A stretch of 64,000 nucleotides of DNA from Nemorincola caseinilytica (GTDB lineage Bacteria > Bacteroidota > Bacteroidia > Chitinophagales > Chitinophagaceae): NCBI RefSeq assembly GCF_039540515.1, contig NZ_BAABFA010000008.1, forward strand, positions 248,001 through 312,000. Direction: 5' to 3'. Below, piece by piece: positions 17,040 to 26,543 of this stretch; the stretch's first letter is position 1; every line of letters begins with the position of its first letter. The position numbers and the translations under genes are program-made. A model generated the notes under the pieces. That model had not been told where the DNA came from and did not search any database. It saw only the letters and a program-made list of their open reading frames with translations.

Positions 17040-18011
17040 TCATTTTACGAAGGTCAGGTCCCGGTAATAGTCACCAGGCTTTAGGTGTTTCCTTACCTTT
17101 CTTTCCTTCAGGTCTACCCAAAAGATATCATTATTCACTGTACGCACCATGTGCGCATTGTAAACTACCAGCACATTATTACACTGATCCAGGGTGCTGA
17201 AAATACTTGCTATAAGCGTATCGAAGGTCATGGAAATAATAGGCGTGATGTTCCCATTATTCACATCTATCGTAACCACCTCACAACCTTTATTGGTCGC
17301 AGTTCCCCTTACGCCATATAGAGTATTGTCATTTTTATTGAAGTTCAGTTCCGAAATGGTAGATGGGCCTGTTATTTCCGTTATTAGCATCCGCGATCCT
17401 GTAGCCTGCTTATAGACCTCTATATTCTGTTTTTGATAATTGTCATAAGACGAGAAGTAGATGTCTCCTGTATTGTCGTCTACCGTACGAGGAAAAAGAT
17501 CATTGCCTTTGCGTGATGGGAGTATCTCCTTTACATCAAAGGTGATACCGTTTATCACCAACTCATGAAGGCAATCTCCGTTCCCATCAAAAAATGTCAT
17601 GCATAGCTTGTTGGTGAATGTATTGTAGAATATTATGTGACGATTACTGGAACGCACTTCCTCATTTGTGCCGGTATATGTTATTATCGTGGTCTTGTGG
17701 GTAAAAAGATCATAACGCCTTAGCTGCTTATTATCCGAACTGTTGCGCTCAAGTATATAGTATGCGTTCTCTTTGGTGTTATAGGCTGTACCGTGTATGT
17801 GTTCTGTAGTCACAAGAGAAAAACTACTATTTATTCCTTTCCCGGTATTGGTATCGATCCTTACTAGTGTCTGCTTTCCATACGTCCCCTTTACCCCCAC
17901 CAGCGTAGCAGTACATACATTACCGCTGTCCCCCAGCTTGTTGCTTTCCTTCCGGCAGGAAGAAAAAATAAATATGAATACGCAAAATATAGCTACCCGC
18001 ATTACTATCAT
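17040..18011 (-). CDS. AT-rich lipoprotein of unknown function
   Basis: A 323-residue predicted lipoprotein. The signal is MRVAIFCVFIFIFSSC with the lipobox cysteine at residue 19; a second in-frame ATG lies 9 bases inside at 18002. The mature part has repeated short strands separated by turns with Asn and Asp, e.g. LVRIDTNTGKG, AYYILERNSSD, GDIYFSSYDNY and CEVVTIDVNNGN. This is consistent with a beta-propeller, but no family is recognised. Base composition is unlike its neighbours: in one sampled 60-base row 23 bases are G or C, against 34 in a row from the DUF58 gene. That suggests acquisition by transfer. Confidence 0.65.
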   Translation of the reverse strand: MIVMRVAIFCVFIFIFSSCRKESNKLGDSGNVCTATLVGVKGTYGKQTLVRIDTNTGKGINSSFSLVTTEHIHGTAYNTKENAYYILERNSSDNKQLRRYDLFTHKTTIITYTGTNEEVRSSNRHIIFYNTFTNKLCMTFFDGNGDCLHELVINGITFDVKEILPSRKGNDLFPRTVDDNTGDIYFSSYDNYQKQNIEVYKQATGSRMLITEITGPSTISELNFNKNDNTLYGVRGTATNKGCEVVTIDVNNGNITPIISMTFDTLIASIFSTLDQCNNVLVVYNAHMVRTVNNDIFWVDLKERKVRKHLKPGDYYRDLTFVK

Positions 18012-18260
18012 GTTAATTCAGATATAATAAACAAATATCAGGCCGATCTGCCCACTACGATCAGCTAACTATATGATCTTTATTCATTTGCCATTCCATC
18101 TACCATACCCCATCAGATCATATATTTTTTGTACCTTTCGGCCGGTATGAGCGATCATACCCTTTTTTGTCTCTACAGGTCAGCATCGTGCACACCACAG
18201 ATGGTAAGGCCTCGTATAGGCATTACTATATAAGAACCCTTAAAAAGAGATAGATATAAG

Positions 18261-18839
18261 ATGTTCGCTTTCCTGGAAGGCAGCCTGGCACACAGCTCGC
18301 CCTCATTGTTATATATGAATGTGCACGGGGTAGGGTATGAGGTGAACATAACACTGCAGACATACGCCAAGATACAGCACCTGGAAAAATGTCGCCTTTA
18401 CACCCATTTGCAGGTGCGCGAGGATGCATGGGTGCTATATGGCTTTGCCGATGAGGAAGAACGCGCCACTTTTCGCCAGTTGCTCAATATCAGTGGGGTA
18501 GGTGCGGCCACTGCGCGCATCATTCTCTCTTCCCTCACTACCGACGAGCTGGAACGTGCCGTATCCGGCGAGGACAGCAAGGCGCTGGAGCGGGTAAAAG
18601 GTATAGGCGCCAAAACGGCCCAGCGCATCATACTGGAGCTGAAGGGCAAGCTGCAGAAACGGGCAGGCGCATCGGCCACATCGCCCGCAGTACACAATAC
18701 TACTCAGGAAGATGCGTTAATAGCCTTGGTGAATTTGGGGATCGCACGGTCTATGGCCGAGGCAGCCATTAAGAAATTAGGCGATATTTCATCTCTTTCC
18801 GTTGAGGATATCATCAAGCAGGCATTGCGGGCCTTATAA
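18261..18839 (+). CDS. ruvA: Holliday junction DNA helicase subunit RuvA
   Basis: A 192-residue subunit that binds four-way DNA junctions as a tetramer and loads the RuvB motor during recombinational repair. The N-terminal OB-fold (MFAFLEGSLAHSS ... GVGYEVNITLQTY) is followed by two helix-hairpin-helix motifs (NISGVGAATARIILSSL and VKGIGAKTAQRIILELKGK) and a C-terminal domain III (EDALIALVNLGIARSMAE). All are in order and full length. The next gene, sprA, begins 24 bases after its stop. The two probably share a transcript, an arrangement I recall from other Bacteroidota. Confidence 0.96.
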   Translation: MFAFLEGSLAHSSPSLLYMNVHGVGYEVNITLQTYAKIQHLEKCRLYTHLQVREDAWVLYGFADEEERATFRQLLNISGVGAATARIILSSLTTDELERAVSGEDSKALERVKGIGAKTAQRIILELKGKLQKRAGASATSPAVHNTTQEDALIALVNLGIARSMAEAAIKKLGDISSLSVEDIIKQALRAL

Positions 18840-18863
18840 AGAACGCATAAGTATATTTTAAAA

Positions 18864-21800
18864 TTGAAGGGCAGGAGTAATTTAGGGTTCAGGCTTATTT
18901 TGTTCATAGCGCTGGTAGTGGTCATAGCCAATGCCGCAGCGCGTGGCTTCCGTACGCCCTACTTCCCCTTTGTGCCTGCCGAGGACACCACCATCGCCAA
19001 AAGCGACTCTGTCTCCGATACCGCACGCCGCCTCCGCTTCCCCATACATGACAAGACCGGCAACCCCGTCACCGACCAGGCCCTGCCCCGCAGCATAGAC
19101 CTGCAGGACCCCAGGAACGTATCGCGCTCTTTCGAGTACGACCCCGACTCCAACCGCTATCACTATAACTCCCGCATAGGCAGCGACTACCTCAACAATC
19201 CTACCTACCTCACTATGGACGAGTACATGAAGTACCGTGCCAAGCAGGACGAGGATGCCTACTTCCAGCGCAGGCTGGATGGGCTCATGCTTTTCAACAA
19301 AACACCACAGCTGCCCCAGATGTACAAAGAGGGCCTCTTCGACCGCATATTCGGTAGCAGCACCATATCTGTAAAGCCACAGGGCAATGTCGATGTCACC
19401 TTCGGTGTGAACAAGCAGAAGACGCTGAACCCCACGCTGCTGCCCATGCAGCAGAATCCCCCGGCCATCTTCGACTTCGATATGCAGATGAACATCAATC
19501 TGCTGGCCACCGTAGGCGACAAGCTGAAGCTGAACATCAGCAACAATACCAAGGCCACCTTCGACTACCAGAACATGCAAAAGCTGGACTATAACGGTAA
19601 GGAGGACGAGATGCTGAAGAAGATAGAGGCTGGTAATGTCAGTTTCCCGCTGAAGAGCAACCTCATAAATGGTGCGCAGTCGCTCTTCGGTATCAAAACA
19701 CAGTTGCAGTTCGGCAAGTTGTGGGTCACTACCGTGGTAGCACAGCAGCCATCGCAGCGCAAAAGCCTTACCATACAGGGTGGCTCGCAGGCGCAGCAGA
19801 TAGCCATCAAGGCCAACAATTATGAAGAGAACCGCAACTTCCTGCTGGCCCAATACTTTGTGCGCAACTATAACAAGGCGCTGAAGGATTACCCCATCAT
19901 CAATTCGCTCGTTACTATCAACAAGGTAGAGGTATGGGTCACCAACCGTACCGGCGTTGTGGCCGGCGTGCGCGACATACTCTGCCTCATGGACCTCGGC
20001 GAGTCCGAGCCCTATGCCCCCTTCCTCAGCAATGGTGGCGGTGGTATACCCGGCGGCCTGCCCGATAACCGCGCCAACAGACTGTACGACCAGTTGCAGA
20101 TAGACCCCAATGGCAGAAAGCAGAAGTCTGCCACAAATGCCGCCGTGAGCCTGGGCCTGCAGCAGGGCCAGGATTTCGAGCGCACCACTGCCCGCCAGCT
20201 TTCGCCATCAGAGTATACCTTCAACCCCCAGCTCGGCTACATAATGCTGAATACACAGATGAACCCCGACGATGTGCTGGGTGTGGCCTTTCGCTATACA
20301 TACAGGGGCAGGGTATACCAGGTGGGCGAGTTCGCCTCCGATCTTCCGCCCGATACCTCTAACCCCAAGGTCATATTCCTCAAGTTGCTCAAGGGTACAT
20401 CGCCCCGTACCAGGCTGCCAGTATGGAACCTGATGATGAAGAACGTCTATGCGCTGGGCGGCTTCGGTGTGTCTAAGGAGAATTTCTCGCTCAACATCAT
20501 GTACCAGGATCCAGGCGGTGGCGAAAAAAGGTATATGCCCGAGGGTAGCAAGGGCGGTACGCCATTCCTCACCCTGCTCAACCTGGACCACCTCAACGTA
20601 CAGAACGAGCCCCGCCCCGATGGTATCTTCGACTTTGTAGAAGGTATCACCATCAATACGCAGCAGGGCAAGATCATCTTCCCTGTGCTGCAACCCTTCG
20701 GTAGCGACCTGCTACCCGCTGTGGATAGCAACCCTGTGCTCACCCGCAGGTACATATACCAGGTACTCTACGACTCTACCAAGTGGGTGGCCCAGCAGTA
20801 CCAGCAGAACGACCGCTACATCATGCGCGGCACTTATCGTTCCTCTTCTTCTTCCGACATCTTTCTCGGTGGTTTCAATATACCGCCTGGTTCGGTATCG
20901 GTGAGCGCAGGGGGCACCAGGCTGGTAGAGAACCAGGACTACTCTATAGAGTACGGCCTCGGCCGCATCAAGATACTCAACACGGGTATCCTCAATTCCG
21001 GCGTACCCATCAATATACAGTACGAGGATAATGCCACCTTCGGCTTCCAGCAGAAGAACTTCACGGCTATGCGCCTGGATTATTACCAGAGCAAGAACCT
21101 CACACTCGGCGCTACCCTCATGCGGCTGAAGGAGATGACCTACACCCAGAAGGCCCTCTTTGGCGAAGACCCTATACAGAACAATGTTATAGGGCTCGAT
21201 GTCAATTACCAGAAGGAAGCACCCGGTATCACCCGCCTTGTAGATAAGCTGCCCATTTACTCTACCACGGCGCCCTCCTTTTTCAACTCCAATATAGAGG
21301 TCGCAGGCCTCTTGCCCGGTCACCCGAAGCAGATAGCCGCGCTCGATCCCGAAGGCTCGGTATACATAGACGACTTCGAAGGTACCAGCAGCACCTACGA
21401 TCTTAAGTTCCCTGCACAGGCATGGTCTCTGGCCTCCACGCCCTTTGGTGCGGTCAACCGCCTGGGACAGACCCTCTTCCCCGAGGCTTCCTTGTCCAAT
21501 AACCACTCCTATGGTATGAACCGCGCACGCCTGGCATGGTATATACCCGATGCCCAGCTGGTAAACCCCGGCGGTGTAACACCCGGCTTTGTAAAAGACG
21601 ATTCCAACCAGCACTATATAAGGACGGTGGCCATGAACCAGGTATTCCCCAACAGGTCTACTGCGGTCACACAGGCGTCGCTCAGTACGTTCGATCTCGG
21701 TTTCTATCCCGGCGAGCGTGGCCCTTACAATTTCGATGTGGCCAACATAGATCCCAATAACGGCAGGCTGCTGAGCCCCGAACGTCGCTGGGGCGGTATA

Positions 21801-24800
21801 TCGCGCTCTATAGACAATACCGATTTCGAGGCATCGAACGTACAGTACATCCAGTTCTGGGTAATGGATCCCTTCCACAACAAGGCCAATCAGAATGGTG
21901 GTGCGCTTTACATAAACCTGGGTAACGTCTCCGAAGATGTAATGAAGGATTCCCGCATGTTCTTCGAGAACGGTATATCCTCGCCCTTCGATGCTACCAA
22001 GCTAGATACCACTGCATGGGGCTATGTACCTAAATTCGAGCAGCAGATAGCCCGCTCTTTCGATAACGACAATGCCGCGCGCAGGATACAGGATGTGGGC
22101 TTGGATGGCCTGCCCGATATCAGCAACCAGGGCCATGACGAGCATTCCATTTTCAGCAGTTTCCTCACGCAGCTCCAGGTAAAGCTGGTAGGTGGTCAAT
22201 CCAACCCCGCATGGCAGGTAGCCAATGCCGACCCCGCCGGCGATAACTTCAGATACTACCGCGATTCCTCTTTCAATGGTCCCAACAGCGATAAGATAAG
22301 CGCTCTCACCAGGTACAAGCATTTCAATGGCCCCGATGGCAATACTCCCATCCAGCCTGCCAATGCCACCGCAGCAGCAATGGGAAGCGCCACACCCGAA
22401 TCTGAGGATATAAACCGCGATAATTCCATGAACGAGGGCGAGGCATACTTCCAGTACCGCATCGACTTCGATCGTAATAATATGAAGGTAGGGTCCACTC
22501 CATATCTCATCAACGTGAATGAGATAGACGTGAAGCTGCCCAATGGCGTCACCGAGCCCGAACGCTGGTACCAGTTCAAGGTACCCATACAGAACTTCAC
22601 CAACAGGGTAGGGGGCATCTCCGACTTCCGCTCCATACGTTTCATGCGTATGTTCCTTACCGGCTGGCAGGATAGTGTGTTCCTTCGCTTCGCCTCGCTG
22701 GAGCTGGGCCGTAACCAGTGGCGCACCTATAACTACTCGCTGAATACACCCGGTGAGACCATGCCGCAGCAGAACCAGGGTGTTACCGATTTCACTGTTA
22801 CCTCTGTAAGTATAGAAGAGAATGCCTCGCGCCTGCCTGTGCCTTATGTGCAGCCACCGGGCGTGCAGCGCCAGTTCCTGCCCAATACTATGGGGGGCAA
22901 TAACAACCAGTTGCAGAACGAACAGTCCATATCGCTGCGCACCTGCGCCCTGCAGGATGGTGATGCGCGTGGTGTGTTCAAGGAAGTGAATGTGGACATG
23001 CGCCAGTTCACCTACCTGCGTATGTTCCTTCATGCCGAGGCCATGGTAGGTATGGCCCCTGTAAGGGATGCAGATGTCAATGCATTCATACGCATAGGCA
23101 GCGACTTCACCAACAACTATTACGAATACCGCACGCCGCTTACCGTCACACCTGCCAATGTAGGCAGGAACAGGGACGACCTGATATGGCCTGCTGCCAA
23201 CAATGTGAGCATAAAACTGCAAGACCTGGTAGATGCCAAGAAAGAGCGTGATGCCAAAGGCTACCCCACACATATACCGTACGAGACACGCGACTCTAAG
23301 GGTAATGTCATAGTCATCATCGGTAACCCCAACATTGGTGGAGGTAAGAATATAATGCTGGGTGTACTGAACCCCAAGAAGGACAACAGGAACCCCGGCG
23401 ATGATGGCTTGCCTAAGTGCGTAGAGGTATGGTTCGATGAGATGCGTATATCGGGCACCAACGACCAGGCAGGCTATGCCGCGGCCGGAAAGGTTTCGGT
23501 ACAGCTTGCCGACCTCGGCAATGTCAACCTATCGGGCAGCATGCATACGCCCGGCTATGGCAATATAGACCAGAAGATACAGCAGCGCTTCCAGGACAAA
23601 TACTACCAGTACAATGCATCTACCAATATGTCGCTGGGTAAGATGTTCCCGCGTAGCTGGGGTGTGCAGTTGCCTCTCTTTGTAGGCTATACGCAGAACG
23701 TAAGCACGCCCAAGTACAATCCCTTCGACCAGGATGTGCTCCTCGATCATGAGCTGAACACGGCGCCCAATGCCCGCGCCCGCGACTCTATCAGGAAGGC
23801 CGCTGTGGACTTTACCTCTATCACCAGCATGAACCTTACCAACGTACGCTTCCAGGGCAATCCAGGCTCCAACAACAAGCGTATGCTGTGGAGCATCAAG
23901 AACTTCGACTTCACCTATGCCTACAACAGCCAGTTCAAGCACAATCCGCTCATGGAGATGGACAAGCTCACTACACAGCGCTATGGTATAGGCTACACAT
24001 ATGCCATCAAGACCAAGTCCATAGAGCCGTTCAAGAAATTGATAAAGTCGAAGTCCAAGTGGTTCTCACTTGTAAAGGATATCAACTTTACCCCGCTTCC
24101 ATCGACCTTCAACATGCGCAACGACCTGAACCGTGTGGTGCAGGAACTGCAGATACGCAACATAGACGATGGCAGCGGCTACCGCATACCCGCTTCTTTC
24201 TACAAGAACTTCACCTGGAACCGTACCTACTCCCTGCGCTGGGAGCTTATGAAGTCCATCTCGCTCGACTATTCGGCCACCAATATATCTCGTGTGGATG
24301 AGCCCTATGGCCGCATAGACGACAAGCTCAAAAGAGATTCGCTCTGGAACAATGTCCTCACCTTTGGAAGGAACAACAGTTTCAACCAGTCATTTAACGG
24401 TACCTATAATGTGCCGCTTTCCAAGCTGCCCCTTACGGATTGGGTGAATGCCAGGGTCGGGTACTCTGCCAACTATAACTGGACCACCGCGCCACCCATA
24501 GCATACGACCTCGGCAATACCATTGGCAATACCCGTACCAAGACCCTTACCGGTGAATTCAACATGACGCAGCTCTACAACAAGTCGCGCTGGCTGAAGG
24601 CACTCAACAGCCGTCCCCGCAAGCCGGGCGAGGGCAGGAAGACAGAGCCCACCAAACCGGAAGAAGGTAAGGACGGCAATGGCGGCAGCCGCGATGGCCG
24701 TGCACCCAAGCCCGATGCCCGCAAGGCCTCCGGCGGTGGTGCCTTTGGCAAACAGGGTGTACCTGCCGGCAGCCAGGCCCCGCCCGATGAACTCGTTGGG

Positions 24801-26507
24801 CCCGATGGCGGCAAGAGGCCGGGTGCTGCTGACGACAAGAAGGATAAGAAGAAGAACGAAGAGGATGATAAGAAGGGTGCGGACAGCACAAAAGCCCCCG
24901 AGACCAAGCAGGATAAGGTAAAGGCCGCATTCCCCAAGCTGAATGTGGCAGGCCTTACCGATAAGCAGCTCGATTCGCTGGTAGAGGTGCAGAAGGAAAT
25001 GGACCGCAAGAAGGTGGCCGAAGAGAAGAAAAAGAAGAAGAAGGCCAAAAAGGCCGCTCGCAAGGCCCGCAGGGCAAAGCCGCTGCTGCTCAGCCCCACC
25101 GAGCACGCTATCGGCCATGTCATTACCATGCTCAATCGTGTGACCCTTAATGTTACCGAAACGGAGGGTACCATACTGCCCGGCTATATGGATAGTACGC
25201 GCTTCATGGGTGTCAACAATTACTCCGGTGCGCCGGGCTTCGACTTCGTATATGGCTACCAGCCCGATTATGTATGGCTTGCCACGCAGGCAAATGCCGG
25301 TCGCCTCTCTCGCGATTCCCTGTTCAATGCACAGTTCCAGCAGACCTATTCGCGCAACATCAATGCCCAGGCCACTCTCCTGCCGCATAAGTCTTTCAGG
25401 GTCGATCTTACGCTTACGCAGACATTCAGCAAGGCTCACAGCGAGCTCTATGCCGATACGGGTAGCGGTGTGTTCTCCCATCTCACTCCTTACGAAACAG
25501 GTTCGTTCAGCATTACCCATATATCTACTACCAGCTTGTTCCGCAAGTCGGGTGCCAACTCCGAGATATATAATACCTTCCTTTCCAACCGGCAGATCAT
25601 ATCGCAGCGCCTGGGCCGCAGCAACCCCTATACCAATGCTCTGCCCGATCCGCTCAATCCCGGGTATGCCAAGGGTTACGGTCCTTTCTCGCAGGATGTT
25701 CTCATACCTTCGTTCATTGCAGCCTATGGTGGCAGGGATGCCTACAATGCCGCCCTCATAGATTACCAGCACCAGCGTGTACGCGAAAATCCGTTCAGGT
25801 ATTTTACACCCATGCCCAACTGGCGTGTCACATACAATGGCCTTGCCAAGTTGCCGTTCTTTGCCAAAAAGCTCAACAACTTCATCATCAACCACGCCTA
25901 TACCGGTACACTGGCCATGAACAGTTTTAACTCTTCCCTCCTGTTCAACGACCTCTTCGGGCTGGGTTTCCCATCCTTCATCGATTCCAACTCTTCCAAC
26001 TATATACCCTACTTCCAGGTGCCCAATGTCACTATCACGCAGGCCTTCAATCCCCTCATTGGTTTCGATGCGGCCTTCAAGAGCAACCTCACTGCCAAGT
26101 TCGAGGTAAGGCGCTCGAAGACACAGAGCCTCAGCCTCATAGACTACCAGGTGGGCGAGAACGCCAGCACAGAGTATGTAGTAGGTATGGGCTTCCGCAA
26201 AAAGGGCATACGCCTGCCTTTCCCTGTCTTTGGCATCAAGAAGCTGAAGAATGAGGCCATCTTCAAGGTAGATATCGGCATACGCGATGACCGCACCAGC
26301 AATACCTTCCTGGCCAATAATGTAAGCGTTACATCGCGCGGCCAGAAGGTGATAAGGATAAACCCCACCATCAATTATACCGTCAGCGACCTGCTTACAC
26401 TGCTCATTTACTTCGATAAGCAGCAGACCATACCCTATGTATCTAATGCTTATCCCAGCACTACTACGCGTGCCGGTGTCACCCTGCGCTTCAACTTCGC
26501 ACCATAG
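18864..26507 (+). CDS. sprA: Type IX secretion outer-membrane translocon SprA (Sov homologue)
   Basis: A 2,547-residue outer-membrane protein, the size of the SprA/Sov family. SprA forms the very large barrel through which T9SS cargo and gliding adhesins cross the outer membrane. The start must be the TTG at 18864, because the frame holds a stop (the ruvA stop) eight codons upstream with no ATG. It gives a signal-like helix (LGFRLILFIALVVVIANAAA). Family segments include NVDVTFGVNKQKTLNP, KLKLNISNNTKATFDYQNM and SVYIDDFEGTSSTYDLK. A Lys/Glu/Asp/Gly/Pro-rich insertion spans about residues 1913-2075 (see findings). The protein ends with a barrel-like strand (AGVTLRFNFAP). It follows ruvA closely and precedes a membrane protein gene by 36 bases. 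Confidence 0.95.
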   Translation: MKGRSNLGFRLILFIALVVVIANAAARGFRTPYFPFVPAEDTTIAKSDSVSDTARRLRFPIHDKTGNPVTDQALPRSIDLQDPRNVSRSFEYDPDSNRYHYNSRIGSDYLNNPTYLTMDEYMKYRAKQDEDAYFQRRLDGLMLFNKTPQLPQMYKEGLFDRIFGSSTISVKPQGNVDVTFGVNKQKTLNPTLLPMQQNPPAIFDFDMQMNINLLATVGDKLKLNISNNTKATFDYQNMQKLDYNGKEDEMLKKIEAGNVSFPLKSNLINGAQSLFGIKTQLQFGKLWVTTVVAQQPSQRKSLTIQGGSQAQQIAIKANNYEENRNFLLAQYFVRNYNKALKDYPIINSLVTINKVEVWVTNRTGVVAGVRDILCLMDLGESEPYAPFLSNGGGGIPGGLPDNRANRLYDQLQIDPNGRKQKSATNAAVSLGLQQGQDFERTTARQLSPSEYTFNPQLGYIMLNTQMNPDDVLGVAFRYTYRGRVYQVGEFASDLPPDTSNPKVIFLKLLKGTSPRTRLPVWNLMMKNVYALGGFGVSKENFSLNIMYQDPGGGEKRYMPEGSKGGTPFLTLLNLDHLNVQNEPRPDGIFDFVEGITINTQQGKIIFPVLQPFGSDLLPAVDSNPVLTRRYIYQVLYDSTKWVAQQYQQNDRYIMRGTYRSSSSSDIFLGGFNIPPGSVSVSAGGTRLVENQDYSIEYGLGRIKILNTGILNSGVPINIQYEDNATFGFQQKNFTAMRLDYYQSKNLTLGATLMRLKEMTYTQKALFGEDPIQNNVIGLDVNYQKEAPGITRLVDKLPIYSTTAPSFFNSNIEVAGLLPGHPKQIAALDPEGSVYIDDFEGTSSTYDLKFPAQAWSLASTPFGAVNRLGQTLFPEASLSNNHSYGMNRARLAWYIPDAQLVNPGGVTPGFVKDDSNQHYIRTVAMNQVFPNRSTAVTQASLSTFDLGFYPGERGPYNFDVANIDPNNGRLLSPERRWGGISRSIDNTDFEASNVQYIQFWVMDPFHNKANQNGGALYINLGNVSEDVMKDSRMFFENGISSPFDATKLDTTAWGYVPKFEQQIARSFDNDNAARRIQDVGLDGLPDISNQGHDEHSIFSSFLTQLQVKLVGGQSNPAWQVANADPAGDNFRYYRDSSFNGPNSDKISALTRYKHFNGPDGNTPIQPANATAAAMGSATPESEDINRDNSMNEGEAYFQYRIDFDRNNMKVGSTPYLINVNEIDVKLPNGVTEPERWYQFKVPIQNFTNRVGGISDFRSIRFMRMFLTGWQDSVFLRFASLELGRNQWRTYNYSLNTPGETMPQQNQGVTDFTVTSVSIEENASRLPVPYVQPPGVQRQFLPNTMGGNNNQLQNEQSISLRTCALQDGDARGVFKEVNVDMRQFTYLRMFLHAEAMVGMAPVRDADVNAFIRIGSDFTNNYYEYRTPLTVTPANVGRNRDDLIWPAANNVSIKLQDLVDAKKERDAKGYPTHIPYETRDSKGNVIVIIGNPNIGGGKNIMLGVLNPKKDNRNPGDDGLPKCVEVWFDEMRISGTNDQAGYAAAGKVSVQLADLGNVNLSGSMHTPGYGNIDQKIQQRFQDKYYQYNASTNMSLGKMFPRSWGVQLPLFVGYTQNVSTPKYNPFDQDVLLDHELNTAPNARARDSIRKAAVDFTSITSMNLTNVRFQGNPGSNNKRMLWSIKNFDFTYAYNSQFKHNPLMEMDKLTTQRYGIGYTYAIKTKSIEPFKKLIKSKSKWFSLVKDINFTPLPSTFNMRNDLNRVVQELQIRNIDDGSGYRIPASFYKNFTWNRTYSLRWELMKSISLDYSATNISRVDEPYGRIDDKLKRDSLWNNVLTFGRNNSFNQSFNGTYNVPLSKLPLTDWVNARVGYSANYNWTTAPPIAYDLGNTIGNTRTKTLTGEFNMTQLYNKSRWLKALNSRPRKPGEGRKTEPTKPEEGKDGNGGSRDGRAPKPDARKASGGGAFGKQGVPAGSQAPPDELVGPDGGKRPGAADDKKDKKKNEEDDKKGADSTKAPETKQDKVKAAFPKLNVAGLTDKQLDSLVEVQKEMDRKKVAEEKKKKKKAKKAARKARRAKPLLLSPTEHAIGHVITMLNRVTLNVTETEGTILPGYMDSTRFMGVNNYSGAPGFDFVYGYQPDYVWLATQANAGRLSRDSLFNAQFQQTYSRNINAQATLLPHKSFRVDLTLTQTFSKAHSELYADTGSGVFSHLTPYETGSFSITHISTTSLFRKSGANSEIYNTFLSNRQIISQRLGRSNPYTNALPDPLNPGYAKGYGPFSQDVLIPSFIAAYGGRDAYNAALIDYQHQRVRENPFRYFTPMPNWRVTYNGLAKLPFFAKKLNNFIINHAYTGTLAMNSFNSSLLFNDLFGLGFPSFIDSNSSNYIPYFQVPNVTITQAFNPLIGFDAAFKSNLTAKFEVRRSKTQSLSLIDYQVGENASTEYVVGMGFRKKGIRLPFPVFGIKKLKNEAIFKVDIGIRDDRTSNTFLANNVSVTSRGQKVIRINPTINYTVSDLLTLLIYFDKQQTIPYVSNAYPSTTTRAGVTLRFNFAP

Positions 26508-26543
26508 TACAGCAGCTCTATAAAGAGTACATTCGCAAGAGAT

